A DNA stretch of 37,629 bases. Origin: a virus. A model generated the notes under the pieces. It searched no databases. It was given only the letters and a program-made list of their open reading frames with translations, and was not told the origin of the DNA. Location: positions 1 through 37,629 of IMG/VR virus record IMGVR_UViG_3300032284_001602, one strand, 5' to 3'. The number at the start of each line of letters is the position of its first letter. The first letter of the stretch is position 1. The position numbers and the translations under genes were made by a program. Positions 30,785 to 37,629 of this stretch are shown piece after piece.

Positions 30785-32125
30785 ATGCCAGAAGAAATTG
30801 AGGGCGCATCAGCCGTCGCGGACCCCTCACGCGAAATCCAACAGCCAGACCACTCCTTCCTCGACAAAATGATCGGGGACATGGAGACAAAAGAACTCAC
30901 CCGCGTTGAACCGGGGGAGAAGCCTACGGCCCCGGAGGTGGAGGAAACCGACACATCGGAAACCCCGGAGCCGGAAAAGAAGGTGGAAGCCAAGGCTCCG
31001 CCTGCCGAGGAAGAGACCGACGATCTTGGAATCGCCAAACTCATCCCGAAGAAGAAGGTACCGGCCACCCCGCCACCCACTGCCAAGACGGACGCCACCA
31101 AGGCTCCGGTCAAGACAGCTGCCGAGGAGAAACTGTCATGGGACAAGGCTCCCCACCGGCTCCGTGAGGCGTTCCAGACCACGAAGACGAAGCTGGAGCA
31201 GACCGAGGCGCAGCTCGCCGAGCGCGATGCCAAGATCAAGGCGCTGGAGGCGCGGCCCGCTTCCCCGGAGCTGGAGGCCAAGTGGAAAGCCGACCTCGAA
31301 AACGAACGGAAGGGTCGTGAGGCTGCCGAGGAAAACCTGCGTATTGTCGGTTACGAGAAGTCGCCGGATTTTGAACGGGAGCATATCCAGCCGCTGATTA
31401 AGGCTTGGAACGACACTATGGAGGAACTGGTGGATCAGGAGGTGGACGTGGATGGTGTGCCTCGCAAGACCACTGTGGACGACGTGCAAACCGTCGTCGG
31501 AATCGCGAATACCATTCAGGCCAACAAGAAAGCCCGAGAGCTATTCGGTCCCGATGCGGCCCCCGCCGTGCTGGAAGCCCGTTCCCGGCTGCGTGGCATG
31601 GAAGCCAAGAAACAGGAGGCGCTTGAGACGTGGCGCAACAAGGGCACTGAGCATCAGCAGGCCAAAGCCCGCGAGACGGAGGAATTGCAGGCGGTTGGGC
31701 AGTCGGTGTTCGACAGCCGCTACAAGTCCTACGCCGAGAAGTACCCTGAAATCTGGTCGCCGACTGACGAAAAGGAGAAGGCCGGCATGGATGCGGTCAA
31801 GGTGCTGACCGACGTGGCCCTGTTCGGTAAGGGTGTCCCGAAGTTCAACACGAACAAGGAGGCATTCGAGTTCTGGGGCAAGTCCAAGGCGGACGTGGCG
31901 GCACGGGCGGCGGCGACACCGGTCCTGCTCATCCGCAACGCGGCGCTTCAGGAGAAGATCGCCGGTCTTGAGGAGAAGCTGAAGGGCTACGAAATCAGCG
32001 ACCCCGAAGTCGGCAACAAGGGCGATGGCGAGGGCCGGCGTGCTCCGCGAAAGGAATCCAACGGCGGCGGAGGGTTCGCGGCGGCGATGGCGGCGATTGA
32101 GAATGCGCCGGGGGTGGGAGGCTGA
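30785..32125 (+). CDS. Scaffolding-like protein
   Basis: This 446-residue protein is dominated by Glu, Lys, Ala and Pro. An acidic, disordered N-terminus (~residues 1-110) leads to a long predicted coiled coil (~120-190), further helices, and a Gly-rich tail (NGGGGFAAAMAAIENAPGVG). This composition and the location after the portal fit a phage capsid scaffolding protein, which shapes proheads and then exits. The major capsid gene that normally follows is absent on this strand. The assignment is inference. Confidence 0.6.
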   Translation: MPEEIEGASAVADPSREIQQPDHSFLDKMIGDMETKELTRVEPGEKPTAPEVEETDTSETPEPEKKVEAKAPPAEEETDDLGIAKLIPKKKVPATPPPTAKTDATKAPVKTAAEEKLSWDKAPHRLREAFQTTKTKLEQTEAQLAERDAKIKALEARPASPELEAKWKADLENERKGREAAEENLRIVGYEKSPDFEREHIQPLIKAWNDTMEELVDQEVDVDGVPRKTTVDDVQTVVGIANTIQANKKARELFGPDAAPAVLEARSRLRGMEAKKQEALETWRNKGTEHQQAKARETEELQAVGQSVFDSRYKSYAEKYPEIWSPTDEKEKAGMDAVKVLTDVALFGKGVPKFNTNKEAFEFWGKSKADVAARAAATPVLLIRNAALQEKIAGLEEKLKGYEISDPEVGNKGDGEGRRAPRKESNGGGGFAAAMAAIENAPGVGG

Positions 32126-32127
32126 TT

Positions 32128-32406
32128 ATGACCCTGAAAGAAGTATCCCAGCTGCCTGACCCGCAATCGGTATTTTGCGGGCCGAGACGCAACAAGCTTG
32201 CATTCAAAAGTATGAATGGAAAGTTCGGTTTGCTATGCTTGTTCGATCACCAGCCGGACCAGTTTAAGGCAGCGCTGGAAATCGAATGCTCAAGGCGTCC
32301 CAAGTTTCAGGACTACGAACTGGTTGAAATCCCGGACCGGGACAATCCGGTTGAGTGGTTGCGAAGCCACACGCCAGAGATGAAGTGGGACCACATGAAT
32401 CCCTAA
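32128..32406 (+). CDS. Hypothetical protein at the end of the rightward virion operon
   Basis: This 92-residue protein has a Phe/Arg-rich middle (FCGPRRNKLAFKSMNGKFGL) and a C-terminal Trp-containing segment (VEWLRSHTPEMKWDH). It starts 3 bases after the scaffold-like stop. No family is recognised. About 90 bases without a gene follow before the leftward terminator. Confidence 0.55.
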   Translation: MTLKEVSQLPDPQSVFCGPRRNKLAFKSMNGKFGLLCLFDHQPDQFKAALEIECSRRPKFQDYELVEIPDRDNPVEWLRSHTPEMKWDHMNP

Positions 32407-32496
32407 GCCGGGAGTAGGACAGGCACAGAGGGCATACGCTCGGAATTCAGCGCCCACACGTCAGGCGTTGGTGCCGAAAACCCCGGAGGACGAAAA

Positions 32497-32524
32497 AGCC
32501 CCGGTCTCGCAAGAGGCCGGGGCT
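32497..32524 (-). terminator. Intrinsic terminator for the leftward operon
   Basis: A 12-bp stem (11 Watson-Crick pairs and one T-G pair; arms AGCCCCGGTCTC and GAGGCCGGGGCT) closes a GCAA loop as read on the + strand. On the - strand the stem is followed directly by TTTTT, the classic intrinsic-terminator layout, just beyond the last leftward gene (stop at 32533). In the + direction only a weak T-containing stretch follows (GATTAGTTTC), so termination of the rightward operon here is possible but less certain. Confidence 0.85.
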
Positions 32525-32532
32525 GATTAGTT

Positions 32533-32700
32533 TCAGGGTGCCGGTGGGGGCACGTAGGCGCTGTACGGCTTAATGGTCTTCAGGAGGGCGAGAATTTCCT
32601 GCGGCTGTACGTTGTCCGGCTCGTGCTTCGACCACAGCTCAACGAGGCTGATGACCTGCGGCACGCCGTACTGGATGATGAGTGGAAGGATGGCACCCAT
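32533..32700 (-). CDS. Small hypothetical protein (55 residues), last gene before the terminator
   Basis: Read leftward from ATG 32700 to TGA 32533. The product starts MGAILPLIIQYGVPQVISLV and ends with a Pro-rich YVPPPAP tail. The N-terminal hydrophobic stretch of about 18 residues may associate with membrane. It directly follows the lipoprotein gene (3-base gap) and precedes the leftward terminator, so it belongs to the lysis-like cluster. No family is recognised. Confidence 0.55.
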   Translation of the reverse strand: MGAILPLIIQYGVPQVISLVELWSKHEPDNVQPQEILALLKTIKPYSAYVPPPAP

Positions 32701-32703
32701 AGG

Positions 32704-33075
32704 TCAGAGTTTCTCGGTTGCGATGACGGAGATGAGGGCAGCGGCGGCATCTGCCGTGCTGAGAGTTCCAGAAGAGCCGGCAGCAGCCAGCGAGAGCGCG
32801 GCGGTCATGGCCTCCACGTATTTGTCGTAGGCAGCCTTCACACGGCCTTCCTTGTTGGAAAGCAGCACGGAAGCGGCCTGTTGGTCAGTTGCCGGCAGTG
32901 CCTTGATTCGTGCGCGTTCGGCAACCACGTACTGACCCCATCCGGTCATGGCGGCATCGACAGTGGTAACGGCTGAAGCCGTGGTGTTGAATGCCGTGCG
33001 CTGAGTTGAGTTCTGGCAGCCGGTCTGGCAGGAGACGAGGCCGATGCAAAAGAAGAGTGTGAGGAGTAGTTTCAT
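32704..33075 (-). CDS. Small lipoprotein, outer-spanin-like candidate
   Basis: This 123-residue protein has a lipoprotein signal: MKLLLTLFFCIGLVSC with lipobox L13-V14-S15-C16. The mature part is Ala/Thr/Ser-rich with a charged middle (WGQYVVAERARIKALPATDQ). Outer spanins are small phage lipoproteins that help fuse inner and outer membranes at lysis, and this gene lies next to a holin-like and a TM/coiled-coil gene. The size exceeds that of many Rz1-type spanins, so another lipoprotein role is possible. Its ATG overlaps the stop of the next gene upstream. Confidence 0.55.
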   Translation of the reverse strand: MKLLLTLFFCIGLVSCQTGCQNSTQRTAFNTTASAVTTVDAAMTGWGQYVVAERARIKALPATDQQAASVLLSNKEGRVKAAYDKYVEAMTAALSLAAAGSSGTLSTADAAAALISVIATEKL

Positions 33076-33263
33076 TTCGGGGTGTGATCGGTTGCGCCAG
33101 CCTGTTCGCTGGTCACGTTGTTGTCGCGGGCGAAGAGCCCGGCCAGAACGGTTCCAATCGCGGCTGCGAAATGACCGTAACGGGCAAATTCGGGAAAGAA
33201 CTCGGCGAATGCGAGCCCGCCACCGGCAAGCAGTCCGCTGACTGTGGTTTTCCAGCTTTTCAC
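33072..33263 (-). CDS. Small membrane protein, holin-like candidate
   Basis: Translated from GTG 33263, which overlaps the previous stop. The 63 residues contain KTTVSGLLAGGGLAFAEFF and GHFAAAIGTVLAGLFARDNN, then a hydrophilic V-T-S-E-Q tail. This pattern (two Gly/Ala-rich hydrophobic stretches, 'LxGLxARDNxVTSEQ') is common among small phage proteins that sit in lysis or tail-fibre regions. Holin function is an inference from this resemblance and from its neighbours. Confidence 0.5.
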   Translation of the reverse strand: MKSWKTTVSGLLAGGGLAFAEFFPEFARYGHFAAAIGTVLAGLFARDNNVTSEQAGATDHTPK

Positions 33264-33391
33264 GACTTCCGCACTCCCTTCTTCGTCAGCGAAGCGTCCA
33301 TGTATTTGCCCTGAGCGATGGGCACGGCAACGGGCAGCTTGGCCGGATCAGGTGCGGTGGTGGTCTGTGTTTTGACTTTGTTTTTGGCCAT
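33260..33391 (-). CDS. Tiny basic hypothetical protein (43 residues)
   Basis: Read leftward from ATG 33391 to TGA 33260; the stop overlaps the next GTG. The peptide begins MAKNKVKTQTTTAPDPAKLP and ends LTKKGVRKS, basic and Pro/Thr-rich. Support comes from the tight packing (3-base gap upstream and 4-base overlap downstream). No function is recognised. Confidence 0.45.
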   Translation of the reverse strand: MAKNKVKTQTTTAPDPAKLPVAVPIAQGKYMDASLTKKGVRKS

Positions 33392-33394
33392 AAA

Positions 33395-33652
33395 TTACGG
33401 TTTGGTTCGGTACAGCTCACGGTTGGAACCGATGCTGGTTGAAGTCTCGATAGTATGCACCCGCGCATCCAGATTGTCCACGCGTGTCTCCGTGCGGATC
33501 ACCCGGTCGCGGATACCCTCAAGGTTCTTCAGCTGCTCTTCCAGCCGGCCAAGGTAGATCAGCGTGCTCGCGTACATGATGAGGAACGAGAACAGACCCA
33601 GCCAGAACTTCGGGTCGTTGACGGTGTTGGCCTTCAGGTCTTCGCGGCTCAT
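33395..33652 (-). CDS. Membrane-anchored coiled-coil protein, inner-spanin-like candidate
   Basis: This 85-residue protein has an N-terminal transmembrane segment (WLGLFSFLIMYASTLIYLG, about residues 17-35) followed by a heptad-rich coiled coil (RLEEQLKNLEGIRDRVIRTE, then TRVDNLDARV). An inner-membrane anchor with a periplasmic coiled coil is the layout of i-spanins, and a lipoprotein gene lies two genes away. It could also be a small structural or holin-accessory protein. It lies just downstream of the tail fibre gene. Confidence 0.55.
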   Translation of the reverse strand: MSREDLKANTVNDPKFWLGLFSFLIMYASTLIYLGRLEEQLKNLEGIRDRVIRTETRVDNLDARVHTIETSTSIGSNRELYRTKP

Positions 33653-33657
33653 GTGGG

Positions 33658-36261
33658 TTAGACGGAAGTGATTGTCTGCCAGCCGGAGCCGGAGTTGACG
33701 CAGAGCTTGCCGAGCGTGGTGTCGAAGACGACCATTCCAGCCACGTTGGCCATGGTGGTTTTCTGGGTGGTCGTCATGTTCGGGAACCGGACACCTTGAG
33801 TGGTGCTCTGGACTTCAAGGGCGGAGGCAGCGTTAGGCGTGGTGGCAATGCCGCCGGAAACGGAGACACCAATGCCGGTCACCAGCACGTTTGCAACCCG
33901 TGTGGTTGCGCCGCTGGGAGTAGCCCTGAGCGCCAAAGTGCATCCGTGATCCGAAGAGGTCCAAGTGCCAGTAGGGGTGAAATCAATGGTCCCGCCGACG
34001 TTGTACGTCGTGGTTCCGGCAGTGACATTATCCTGTCCCTGCATTCCAAACCGGATGACCTGAGAGGTAGTTGTTGCGGTCGGAGAACCCTGTGTTCCGC
34101 CAACACCGCAGGCGTAATAAGCGGGAGCTTTTCCATAACCTATTCCGAACGCGATCATGGCGGCGGTCGAATCCATCGTGACTTCTACCTGAGCACCGCT
34201 CGAAAGTCCCGTTGAGCTGTTCACGTTGAACTGACCGGAAGACCCAAGGGTGAACTGCTTGACGGTGCCTGAAAGGGTTAGTCCGATGCTCCCGGCGGCA
34301 GTGCGCGTGATACCGGTAGTGGTGTCACCCGCGAACGTGTAGGCAACACCGCTTGCATTGCCTACAAACTGGCCTGAAGGCGTCACCGTGGTCGGAGTGA
34401 TCGCCCCCAGCGTCAGCGAGATTGCCGGCGTGGTCGTCGCCGTTGCCACCGTGCCAGATACGCCATTTGCCGTAGTCACGGACACCGAAGTCACGGTTCC
34501 ACTCGCCGCCACCGCAGCCGCCAAGGCGTTCTTGACGCTGTTCGGGGTAGCCGCCGTGGTCGTGCTCGTGCTTACGATTGAATCCGTGAGCTGGACGATG
34601 TTCGGCGCTGCCGTGGTGGCCGTAGGCTGTGAACCGGCGAACGTTATGGCACCCGTCATGGTCCCGCCGGCAATCGGCAGATAGGCCGTCACAGGGGGCG
34701 GAGGAACCGGAGGCACGAACGTCTCAATCAACGGCACCAGCGTACCGGCAGCCACCGCCGCAGCGTGCGTGTGGCCATAGCCATTCGGATGACCACCGCC
34801 ACCACCGACATCACCATCCCATGAATTGATGATGACGTAAGTGTCGCCCGGTGAAATCAGCTCGGTTCCGACCAGACCAGAGGTGAAAAGTACGTTCAGG
34901 CCGCCAACCAAGGATGGGCGATAGGCCAGAATCTGACCGTAATAATCAATTCCGAGGTGGGTCCATTTGAGCGTCGCGCCGGCCCATGTCGTTGAGCCAA
35001 CCCCGTTTGCAGAGGTGCGGATGGCGGAAATGACACTGCCAGCTCCTGCCGTGTCCGTGGCCACAACCGCTGCCGTGCTCGGATTGCGCTTCTGCAAATT
35101 CGTGACCAAAGCCAGCGAACCATTGAAATCGTAGGCGGCATCGAACGAGCTTACAAAACCGGCAAGGACATCGGAATTGTATTGCGTCCTTCCGCCTTCC
35201 GGCTTTGGGGTCTGGTTGATTGCGGTGGTCCAACCATCCGTGGAAGAAGTGCCCGGAAGCACCGTGCAACCGATGATGCTGGAAACTCCCTGTGCCCGAA
35301 TTTGAGAGACTATGGTTGCCGTCCAGCCTTCAACCTGAACCGCCGATGCCTGACCGCCAAAGAAATCATTGAATCCAAGATTGTACACGGCCAGACCGCA
35401 ATACTTTGCCGCGTAATAAATTCCGACGTAATTGGCAGGGATCGTGGCGATTGAAAATGCGCTGGAACCGCCGATACCAACATTGACGTACCCGAAATCG
35501 CTTCCCAGAGCACGGGCAAGCCAGCCTCGCTGGATGGTCGTGTCACTGTCGTTGAACCCCTGCATGATTGAGTCACCGTACCCGATGACACAGCGGTTCT
35601 TATTGTCCTTCTGGATTTTACCAGTGATGAGGCACGGGGCAAGAGCCAGCACACCAATCTGGCTTCCGTCGTTGGTGAACAGCGTGGGATCACCGGTCGC
35701 ATCCACTCCGAATGCGATGTTGTCACCGGACAGCGGCGACAGGTATCCGTTGCTCGGAAAGGAAGTGGTGGCGTTGTACGTGATGACGAACAGGACATCG
35801 CCCGCCGACAACGAAATCACCACCGAATCAGATCGCTGAATGTCCCCGTTCAACGTGAACGTGGAAGAGCCGCCGAACGTGACAGGTATCGCCGGACCGC
35901 TCGGATTCCCTAAACCATCGGCCTTCTGGAGGGAAACTTTTCCTGACCAGCTGAGTGGAAGAACGCTTCCGCCCGCCACAGTCAGACCCGCGAAGTGAAT
36001 GTGCAGCTCTGTACAGGGGGAAGTGATGACATACCGCTTCCGATAGGACGAAGCGGTCTGGGTGACGGTACCAGAGGGATAGAACGTGGTGTTTCCGTTC
36101 GTGACCAGCCCCTCGACAATTTCGCCACCACCTCCGCCAGCATTGATGTCGCACAACAGCTGGTTCATCACCGCCATCGAATCCGCTTCGGGCACGAGGT
36201 CGCGAAACCCTGCCTTGCAGGCGGCATCCATCAGGGCTTGTACGTTGCAGGAAGAACTCAT
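33658..36261 (-). CDS. Tail fibre with embedded SGNH hydrolase (esterase) domain
   Basis: This 867-residue protein begins with a ~40-residue module shared with the upstream small genes (CNVQALMDAACKAGFRDLVP). Residues ~220-510 form an SGNH hydrolase: GYGDSIMQGF with S231, G264 in GIGGSS, LGFND with N298, and GHPNGYGH with H491. These are blocks I, II, III and V of the family, which often deacetylates polysaccharides. Then come a Pro-rich linker, fibre repeats (YLPIAGGTMTGAITFAG) and Ser/Thr/Gly-rich beta sequence, ending GKLCVNSGSGWQTI. The fibre probably recognises and deacetylates a host surface glycan. The substrate is inferred. Confidence 0.85.
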   Translation of the reverse strand: MSSSCNVQALMDAACKAGFRDLVPEADSMAVMNQLLCDINAGGGGGEIVEGLVTNGNTTFYPSGTVTQTASSYRKRYVITSPCTELHIHFAGLTVAGGSVLPLSWSGKVSLQKADGLGNPSGPAIPVTFGGSSTFTLNGDIQRSDSVVISLSAGDVLFVITYNATTSFPSNGYLSPLSGDNIAFGVDATGDPTLFTNDGSQIGVLALAPCLITGKIQKDNKNRCVIGYGDSIMQGFNDSDTTIQRGWLARALGSDFGYVNVGIGGSSAFSIATIPANYVGIYYAAKYCGLAVYNLGFNDFFGGQASAVQVEGWTATIVSQIRAQGVSSIIGCTVLPGTSSTDGWTTAINQTPKPEGGRTQYNSDVLAGFVSSFDAAYDFNGSLALVTNLQKRNPSTAAVVATDTAGAGSVISAIRTSANGVGSTTWAGATLKWTHLGIDYYGQILAYRPSLVGGLNVLFTSGLVGTELISPGDTYVIINSWDGDVGGGGGHPNGYGHTHAAAVAAGTLVPLIETFVPPVPPPPVTAYLPIAGGTMTGAITFAGSQPTATTAAPNIVQLTDSIVSTSTTTAATPNSVKNALAAAVAASGTVTSVSVTTANGVSGTVATATTTPAISLTLGAITPTTVTPSGQFVGNASGVAYTFAGDTTTGITRTAAGSIGLTLSGTVKQFTLGSSGQFNVNSSTGLSSGAQVEVTMDSTAAMIAFGIGYGKAPAYYACGVGGTQGSPTATTTSQVIRFGMQGQDNVTAGTTTYNVGGTIDFTPTGTWTSSDHGCTLALRATPSGATTRVANVLVTGIGVSVSGGIATTPNAASALEVQSTTQGVRFPNMTTTQKTTMANVAGMVVFDTTLGKLCVNSGSGWQTITSV

Positions 36262-36482
36262 GGGGACCAGATGCAGAGCTGTTGCAGGGCAACGGCCATC
36301 GCGTCCTGCGGTTGCAGTGCGCGAAACTGGCCGGCGCGGTTGAGGATTTGTCCGGCAGTCTCCGTGGTGCCGGCGATGAGTGCGAGCTGGTACAGGGCCA
36401 CAGCCATGCTGTCACTGTACGGCACCAGCTGGCGAAAGCCGATGCCGTCAGTCAGAATGGCCTGCGCGGAGCATGTGGCCAT
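36258..36482 (-). CDS. Small protein made of two copies of a fibre-associated module
   Basis: The 74 residues contain two tandem versions of a ~31-residue unit: AILTDGIGFRQLVPYSDSMA then VALYQLALI, and QILNRAGQFRALQPQDAMAV then ALQQLCIW. The same unit opens the neighbouring tail fibre. The gene overlaps the fibre start by ATGA. The protein is probably a virion or fibre-attachment part; function is inferred only from the shared module. Confidence 0.6.
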   Translation of the reverse strand: MATCSAQAILTDGIGFRQLVPYSDSMAVALYQLALIAGTTETAGQILNRAGQFRALQPQDAMAVALQQLCIWSP

Positions 36483-36488
36483 GGGAGT

Positions 36489-36890
36489 TTAAATCCAGCC
36501 GGTGTTCAAGGTGACGGCGGAGGTCTTAGTAAAGATCGTCCCAAAACCGGGGGCAACAACCTGCGTGTAGAGCGTGCCCGGAGGCGCGAACACATTGCCG
36601 TTTGGAGAGACCGAACCGGTGAGGACACGGGCACCGCCGGAGCCGGCTCCGACAAGTCCGATGAGCAGCTGAAGCAGAATGGCACTCAGCATCTTCGGGC
36701 TCTGCTCAACTTCCCATTGGCCGATGGAGGCGCTGACCTGCGAGATTGTCGGCGTGTTGTCGCCAACCCCGCCGGTGTTGATGATGTTGAGCTGGTCGAT
36801 TGCCCAGCGAATCACATCGGACTCGGTGATGGGCGTGAAGACAGCCGCATTCGAGATGAGTGTCTGAACTGAAGTGGGTGCATTTGCCAT
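36489..36890 (-). CDS. Fibre-associated protein with two module copies and a fibre-tip-like C-terminus
   Basis: This 133-residue protein has two further copies of the ~31-residue unit (VQTLISNAAVFTPITESDVI..., then ISQVSASIGQWEVEQSPKML...). The C-terminus SVSPNGNVFAPPGTLYTQVV, then GFGTIFTKTSAV and TGWI, matches the 'SPeGxVxAPxGxLYxxxxGGxGTxxYxK...TGW' pattern found at the ends of many phage fibre and baseplate proteins. It may be a short fibre or chaperone-like tip. It lies 6 bases upstream of the 74-residue gene. Confidence 0.6.
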   Translation of the reverse strand: MANAPTSVQTLISNAAVFTPITESDVIRWAIDQLNIINTGGVGDNTPTISQVSASIGQWEVEQSPKMLSAILLQLLIGLVGAGSGGARVLTGSVSPNGNVFAPPGTLYTQVVAPGFGTIFTKTSAVTLNTGWI

Positions 36891-36892
36891 AA

Positions 36893-37162
36893 TTACGGTT
36901 CCTCTCCCTGTTCGCCTGCGTCTTCCTCGGGTGACTCCTTCTCGGCCGGTTCAGGCTTCTCCGGCCCGATGGACACGCCGTTGATCGCCGTGATGCAAAT
37001 CTTGCCATCCGGCTTGCGCTCCCAAGAGCACTCCGCCTGACCGGAATCGCCCTTGAGATCGGAGTCCAAATCCTGAGGCGGATTGAACTCCACCTCGCCC
37101 GACTCTTCCTCGGAATGCGCCTGACGCGCCATCGACCCCGAGGCCATTGAATAGCTGGACAT
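36893..37162 (-). CDS. Small acidic hypothetical protein
   Basis: This 89-residue protein is rich in Glu, Ser, Pro and Gly, probably disordered except for a short central strand pair (KPDGKICITAINGVSIG). It follows the partial structural gene after a 49-base gap that holds a strong hairpin. No family is recognised. Confidence 0.55.
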   Translation of the reverse strand: MSSYSMASGSMARQAHSEEESGEVEFNPPQDLDSDLKGDSGQAECSWERKPDGKICITAINGVSIGPEKPEPAEKESPEEDAGEQGEEP

Positions 37163-37170
37163 AGTTTAGA

Positions 37171-37200
37171 GGGGGTCCATCGGATTTCCGACAGACCCCC
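37171..37200 (-). terminator. Strong hairpin between two leftward genes, possible attenuator
   Basis: GGGGGTC (37171-37177) pairs with GACCCCC (37194-37200), and inner TCGG pairs with CCGA around an ATTT loop, with symmetric CA/CA mismatches. On the leftward strand it lies just after the stop of the partial gene (37212) and 8 bases before the ATG at 37162. No T-run follows, so it is more likely a partial terminator or RNA-stabilising element than a full intrinsic terminator. Such hairpins often follow highly expressed head genes. Confidence 0.5.
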
Positions 37201-37211
37201 GGTGAGTTGCT

Positions 37212-37629
37212 TCAGTTCTGCTGGAAGAACACGTCCAAAACGTTGGTGGCACCAACCGGCTCGGTGAGCTGGAGCAGCGTGCCCGTGGGATCGACCGCCC
37301 AAGTGCCAAACGTTCCAAGGAACACGTTGGCGTTGAGGTTCGTGACCAGCGTGGCCAGCGTCGCGCCCGTGATCTGGGCGTGCGTGGTGTTGTTGCCATT
37401 GACCCGCGTACTGTTTGCCGGGATCGTGTACAGGTTGTTCGCCGTGTCGATAACCGGCACCCACTGAAGGACGAACGGGCAGTACGTCGGCGTGCTGGAG
37501 TAGTTTTGCGCCGGATAACCGGGGCTCGGGTTGGTCGTGGTCACACCGTACACCGCCGGCTGTTCGCGGAGGTGGAACACCGGGATAAGGAACTCGGGAT
37601 GCTCAGGCTTCACCGACAGCTTGAAGTCG
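37212..37629 (-). CDS. Partial structural protein candidate (C-terminal part)
   Basis: The frame is open through the right edge; a GTG at 37613 is internal to it, with D-F-K-L-S-V read upstream, so the true start is probably outside the window. The visible ~139 residues are beta-rich with many Thr, Asn, Pro and Tyr (TTTNPSPGYPAQNYSSTPTY; LGTFGTWAVDPTGTLLQLTE). It is the first gene seen in the leftward block and is followed by a strong hairpin, which suggests a highly expressed virion protein, possibly from the capsid. The sequence alone does not identify it. Confidence 0.5.
   Translation of the reverse strand, partial: DFKLSVKPEHPEFLIPVFHLREQPAVYGVTTTNPSPGYPAQNYSSTPTYCPFVLQWVPVIDTANNLYTIPANSTRVNGNNTTHAQITGATLATLVTNLNANVFLGTFGTWAVDPTGTLLQLTEPVGATNVLDVFFQQN

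Noticed and set aside
1-37629. tRNA genes
   Set aside because: No cloverleaf-like sequence with a recognisable T-arm (GTTCRANNC) was noticed by eye; a dedicated scan was not possible.

Overview
The window is a stretch of a tailed double-stranded DNA bacteriophage genome (or prophage/metagenomic phage contig). The phage assignment rests on a large terminase (20233-22044), a ~775-residue portal protein (27867-30194), a scaffold-like protein, a tail-fibre gene, a lysis-like cluster and a RecT plus RecE-type exonuclease pair. No integrase, DNA polymerase, RNA polymerase, endolysin, tRNA or CRISPR array was seen. Podovirus-like (P22-like) morphology is inferred from three consecutive Gln/Ala/Gly-rich ejection-protein candidates and from the absence of tape-measure, tail-tube and sheath genes here. 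The DNA is GC-rich. A heptosyltransferase-type domain and a spanin-like lipoprotein suggest a Gram-negative host; the host itself cannot be named from the sequence.

Region 1 (1-9734, + strand) is an early/accessory block of about 26 mostly tiny genes. Many are joined by 4-base ATGA/GTGA stop-start overlaps. It holds a divergent ribbon-helix-helix gene with a palindromic operator, a Cro/C1-type regulator with its own promoter and operator, a ParB-like protein, a gene carrying an 18-bp perfect palindrome inside its coding sequence, RecT and a PD-(D/E)XK exonuclease. Several small zinc-ribbon and membrane proteins are also present.

Region 2 (9731-20215, - strand) encodes virion parts. Read from right to left these are a propeller-like tail/adaptor candidate, two paralogous fibre-like proteins flanking a zinc ribbon, an unknown Cys-rich structural candidate, a cupin protein, three ejection-protein candidates and a small basic protein. 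It converges with region 1, sharing stop-codon bases.

Region 3 (20233-32406, + strand) starts only 17 bases from the start of region 2. It encodes the terminase, a GroES-like co-chaperonin, two Cys-rich small proteins, a five-gene glycosyltransferase/methyltransferase cassette (22856-27870), the portal, a scaffold-like protein and small unknowns. A strong leftward intrinsic terminator lies at 32497-32524.

Region 4 (32533 to the right edge, - strand) carries a partial structural candidate, a set of small proteins sharing a ~31-residue repeated module, a large tail fibre with an SGNH-hydrolase domain, and a cluster of small membrane/lipoproteins that looks like part of a lysis module. The terminase, portal and scaffold are thus on one strand while tail and ejection genes are on the other. 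No major capsid protein could be recognised; it may lie just beyond the right edge.
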